From positions 1 through 64,000 of the forward strand of contig PBVT01000022.1 of assembly GCA_002728755.1 (NCBI GenBank): a stretch of DNA of 64,000 bases. The letters are read 5' to 3'. The notes beneath the pieces were generated by a model. It was given only the letters and a program-made list of their open reading frames with translations. It made no database searches and was not told the DNA's origin. Origin of the DNA: Myxococcales bacterium (GTDB taxonomy: Bacteria > Myxococcota_A > UBA9042 > UBA3505). Numbering within the stretch: the stretch's first letter is position 1; each line of letters opens with the position of its first letter. The translations under genes were made by a program, and so were the position numbers. Shown here piece by piece: positions 62,769-64,000 of this stretch.

Positions 62769-63472
62769 TTCAGACATTTCGCCTTGGCGGTGCCAAATCG
62801 CCGTCGATAGTCTACGTACACCACGCAGGCTCCGGTCTCATGACATACTTTCTGACATTCTGAGTATCGGTTCGAGTGTTTCCACTTCTTCGAGTGTCCA
62901 TCTTGCGACGAGACAAGCCGATTGTAGGTCTGGGACTGGCCCGGACGTTCCTCAATGGAATGCAGAGATGTCAGAACATATTCTGGAACACCGTGAGCCC
63001 ACATACCGCGGCGATTGTCGATGGCCTCTTTCTGTGCACTGAGAAGAACAGGGGAGGCTGGGTCCGAGGTGACCGTCATCGCGTGCGCTAAACCCTTTTT
63101 GATCTGGTCTACGGCGAGATCTGGACAGTCCCATAGGATTCGACCGTAGGTGTCTCTCTTCATATCCGAGGTACAATTCCACACACCTTTACGGGCGTTC
63201 AGGGTCGCGAGTTTGGCGTTTACATATAACTCGCGGGCATGCCAGGTACCCCAGCTGTGGACCGCACCATAACTTTCCAGGGAATTGAAGCCCTGAAGGC
63301 GTGCCTTCGAACCAGCAAGAGGACCAGCCAATACGCGGAAACTGTCGCCATCGTTGAAGAAGACCGGGGTAGCTTTGCCGTTCAGGTAGACGAGGGTCGC
63401 AGGCTCCGCCTGAGCGCTAGCGGATAGGAACAACAAGAAGAGGCTAAAAATCACCGGAGTCATTCGACGCAT
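62765..63472 (-). CDS. secreted thermonuclease-like protein
   Basis: This is a 235-residue protein with a signal peptide ending SASAQA. The SNase fold is clear: NDGDSFRV (residues 40-47), ARLQGFNSLES with R58 and E66, and RDTYGRILWD with R111. These match the catalytic Arg35, Glu43 and Arg87 of staphylococcal nuclease; the Asp40 equivalent is Asn63. The tail has extra cysteines (CQKVCHETGACVVY, KCLK). It should be a periplasmic or exported nuclease if active. It heads the MopE/OMP/arsC operon. Confidence 0.8.
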   Translation of the reverse strand: MRRMTPVIFSLFLLFLSASAQAEPATLVYLNGKATPVFFNDGDSFRVLAGPLAGSKARLQGFNSLESYGAVHSWGTWHARELYVNAKLATLNARKGVWNCTSDMKRDTYGRILWDCPDLAVDQIKKGLAHAMTVTSDPASPVLLSAQKEAIDNRRGMWAHGVPEYVLTSLHSIEERPGQSQTYNRLVSSQDGHSKKWKHSNRYSECQKVCHETGACVVYVDYRRRFGTAKAKCLK

Positions 63473-63573
63473 AGAAGTTCTCTGTATCTATATAATTGGG
63501 GGGCTCGACGGGCGTTCGTTGTAGGAACAAAGGAACCTGCCTGTCAACTGCACGGCGACTGGGGCCCGGTACA

Positions 63574-64000
63574 TCAAGGCTTGCCGTAGCCACCGCCCCC
63601 GGGGGTTTCGATCCGGAGACGATCTCCGGGGACCAGCTGGACCGACCGACCGTCCCAGAGGGTCACGGCTCCTTCTCGTATGACGGTATCCTGCCCCGGT
63701 GTGCCCGAAGCTCCCCCCTCGATTCCACAAGCCCCCTGATCTCGACGCGTTGCGAGAAGTGTCGCCTCCCCACTGCATACAAGCTCCAGCTCTCGCACCA
63801 GGCCATCGCCGCCAGAGTGACGCCCTGCGCCTCCGGAGCCGTGTCGAATTGCGAAGCGCCGAACACGCAAAGGATAGCGTGTTTCCAGCACTTCGATATC
63901 CGTCGCCCGGGTATTGGTCATATGGGTCTGGTGTCCGCTGGGAGCATTCGAATGGGCTGTGGCGCCAGTTCCCCCGCCAATCGTCTCGTAAAGAGACCAG
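63574..64000 (-). CDS. hydantoinase B/oxoprolinase family protein, C-terminal part
   Basis: The open frame runs off the right edge; translation from the edge reads WSLYETIGGGTGA, a conserved segment of the family. The visible part ends with VLETRYPLRVRRFAIR, SGGAGRHSGGDGLVREL and ETPGGGGYGKP, matching the C-terminus of HyuB-type subunits. These ATP-dependent enzymes open hydantoin or oxoproline rings. The HyuA-like partner would be expected beyond the window. A 101-base gap separates it from the thermonuclease gene. Confidence 0.9.
   Translation of the reverse strand, partial: WSLYETIGGGTGATAHSNAPSGHQTHMTNTRATDIEVLETRYPLRVRRFAIRHGSGGAGRHSGGDGLVRELELVCSGEATLLATRRDQGACGIEGGASGTPGQDTVIREGAVTLWDGRSVQLVPGDRLRIETPGGGGYGKP

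Noticed and set aside
1-64000. tRNA, rRNA, CRISPR array or mobile element
   Set aside because: I saw no T-loop-like GGTTCGAATCC pattern outside coding regions, no spaced repeats of CRISPR type, and no transposase or integrase motifs. All tandem repeats found lie inside genes. A tRNA/Rfam scan would settle small RNAs.

Overview
The window carries about 52 protein genes, two of them cut by the window edges, packed tightly on both strands with many 1-4 base stop/start overlaps. I saw no rRNA, tRNA, CRISPR array, insertion sequence or prophage. The organism looks like a Gram-negative bacterium of the Myxococcota/Bradymonadota type (the former delta-proteobacterial predators and relatives). The reasons are a C-terminal MYXO-CTERM-like sorting tail, Cys-rich lipoproteins with Asp/Ser-rich linkers, MopE-like repeats of the type C-x-D-x-x-D-N-D-x-x-G-x-x-D-C, GldG/DUF4340 proteins, an outer-membrane-type protein, and an aerobic TCA cluster. 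This placement rests on family content only.

Layout. 1-2937: end of a GldG-type ABC exporter module with a DUF4340 protein. 2938-7942: a DUF429 protein, unknown genes, a large Cys-rich repeat lipoprotein, a repetitive acidic protein, and a small protein built almost wholly of a 16-residue Cys-containing tandem repeat. 7930-14260: a polytopic membrane protein with a Cys-rich tail, a superfamily II helicase, an unknown gene, and a HisC-like aminotransferase next to a HAD phosphatase. 14246-28860: a long minus-strand block, read from the right as unknown-def-fmt, then icd, a small membrane protein, sdhC-sdhA-sdhB, sucC-sucD, a membrane-anchored zinc phospholipase C-like protein, dacB and dnaB. 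This puts four TCA steps (isocitrate to 2-oxoglutarate, and succinyl-CoA to fumarate) in one cluster.

29040-41860: a lipoprotein, a diguanylate cyclase, era-der with a small lipoprotein, cstA, then a minus-strand yceD-rpmF-LD-carboxypeptidase-alr group in which cell-wall genes follow the ribosomal protein L32 gene, then an FHA-GGDEF protein and an SDR enzyme. 41881-43788 encodes the most unusual gene: a protein collinear with McrB-type AAA+ GTPases in which the Walker A, Walker B and NTxD-like motifs are all eroded and a winged-helix-like segment is inserted. 44149-57379: leucine dehydrogenase, a GH18 protein with a MYXO-CTERM-like tail, a membrane GAF-GGDEF protein, a CPBP protease (the protease superfamily that includes myxosortases), a Rossmann protein, queG, nhaA, trmH, a TrmA/RumA-like protein that keeps its iron-sulfur cysteines but has lost the catalytic cysteine, an SCP2-like protein and an iron alcohol dehydrogenase. 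57418-64000: another Cys-rich lipoprotein, then a minus-strand operon of secreted thermonuclease, MopE-repeat lipoprotein, MopE-repeat outer-membrane-type protein and arsC, and finally the 3' end of a hydantoinase B gene.

Three diguanylate cyclases in 64 kb suggest extensive c-di-GMP signalling. The best leads for something undescribed are the degenerate McrB-like protein, the 16-residue repeat protein, the cysteine-less RumA-like protein, and the thermonuclease/MopE operon.
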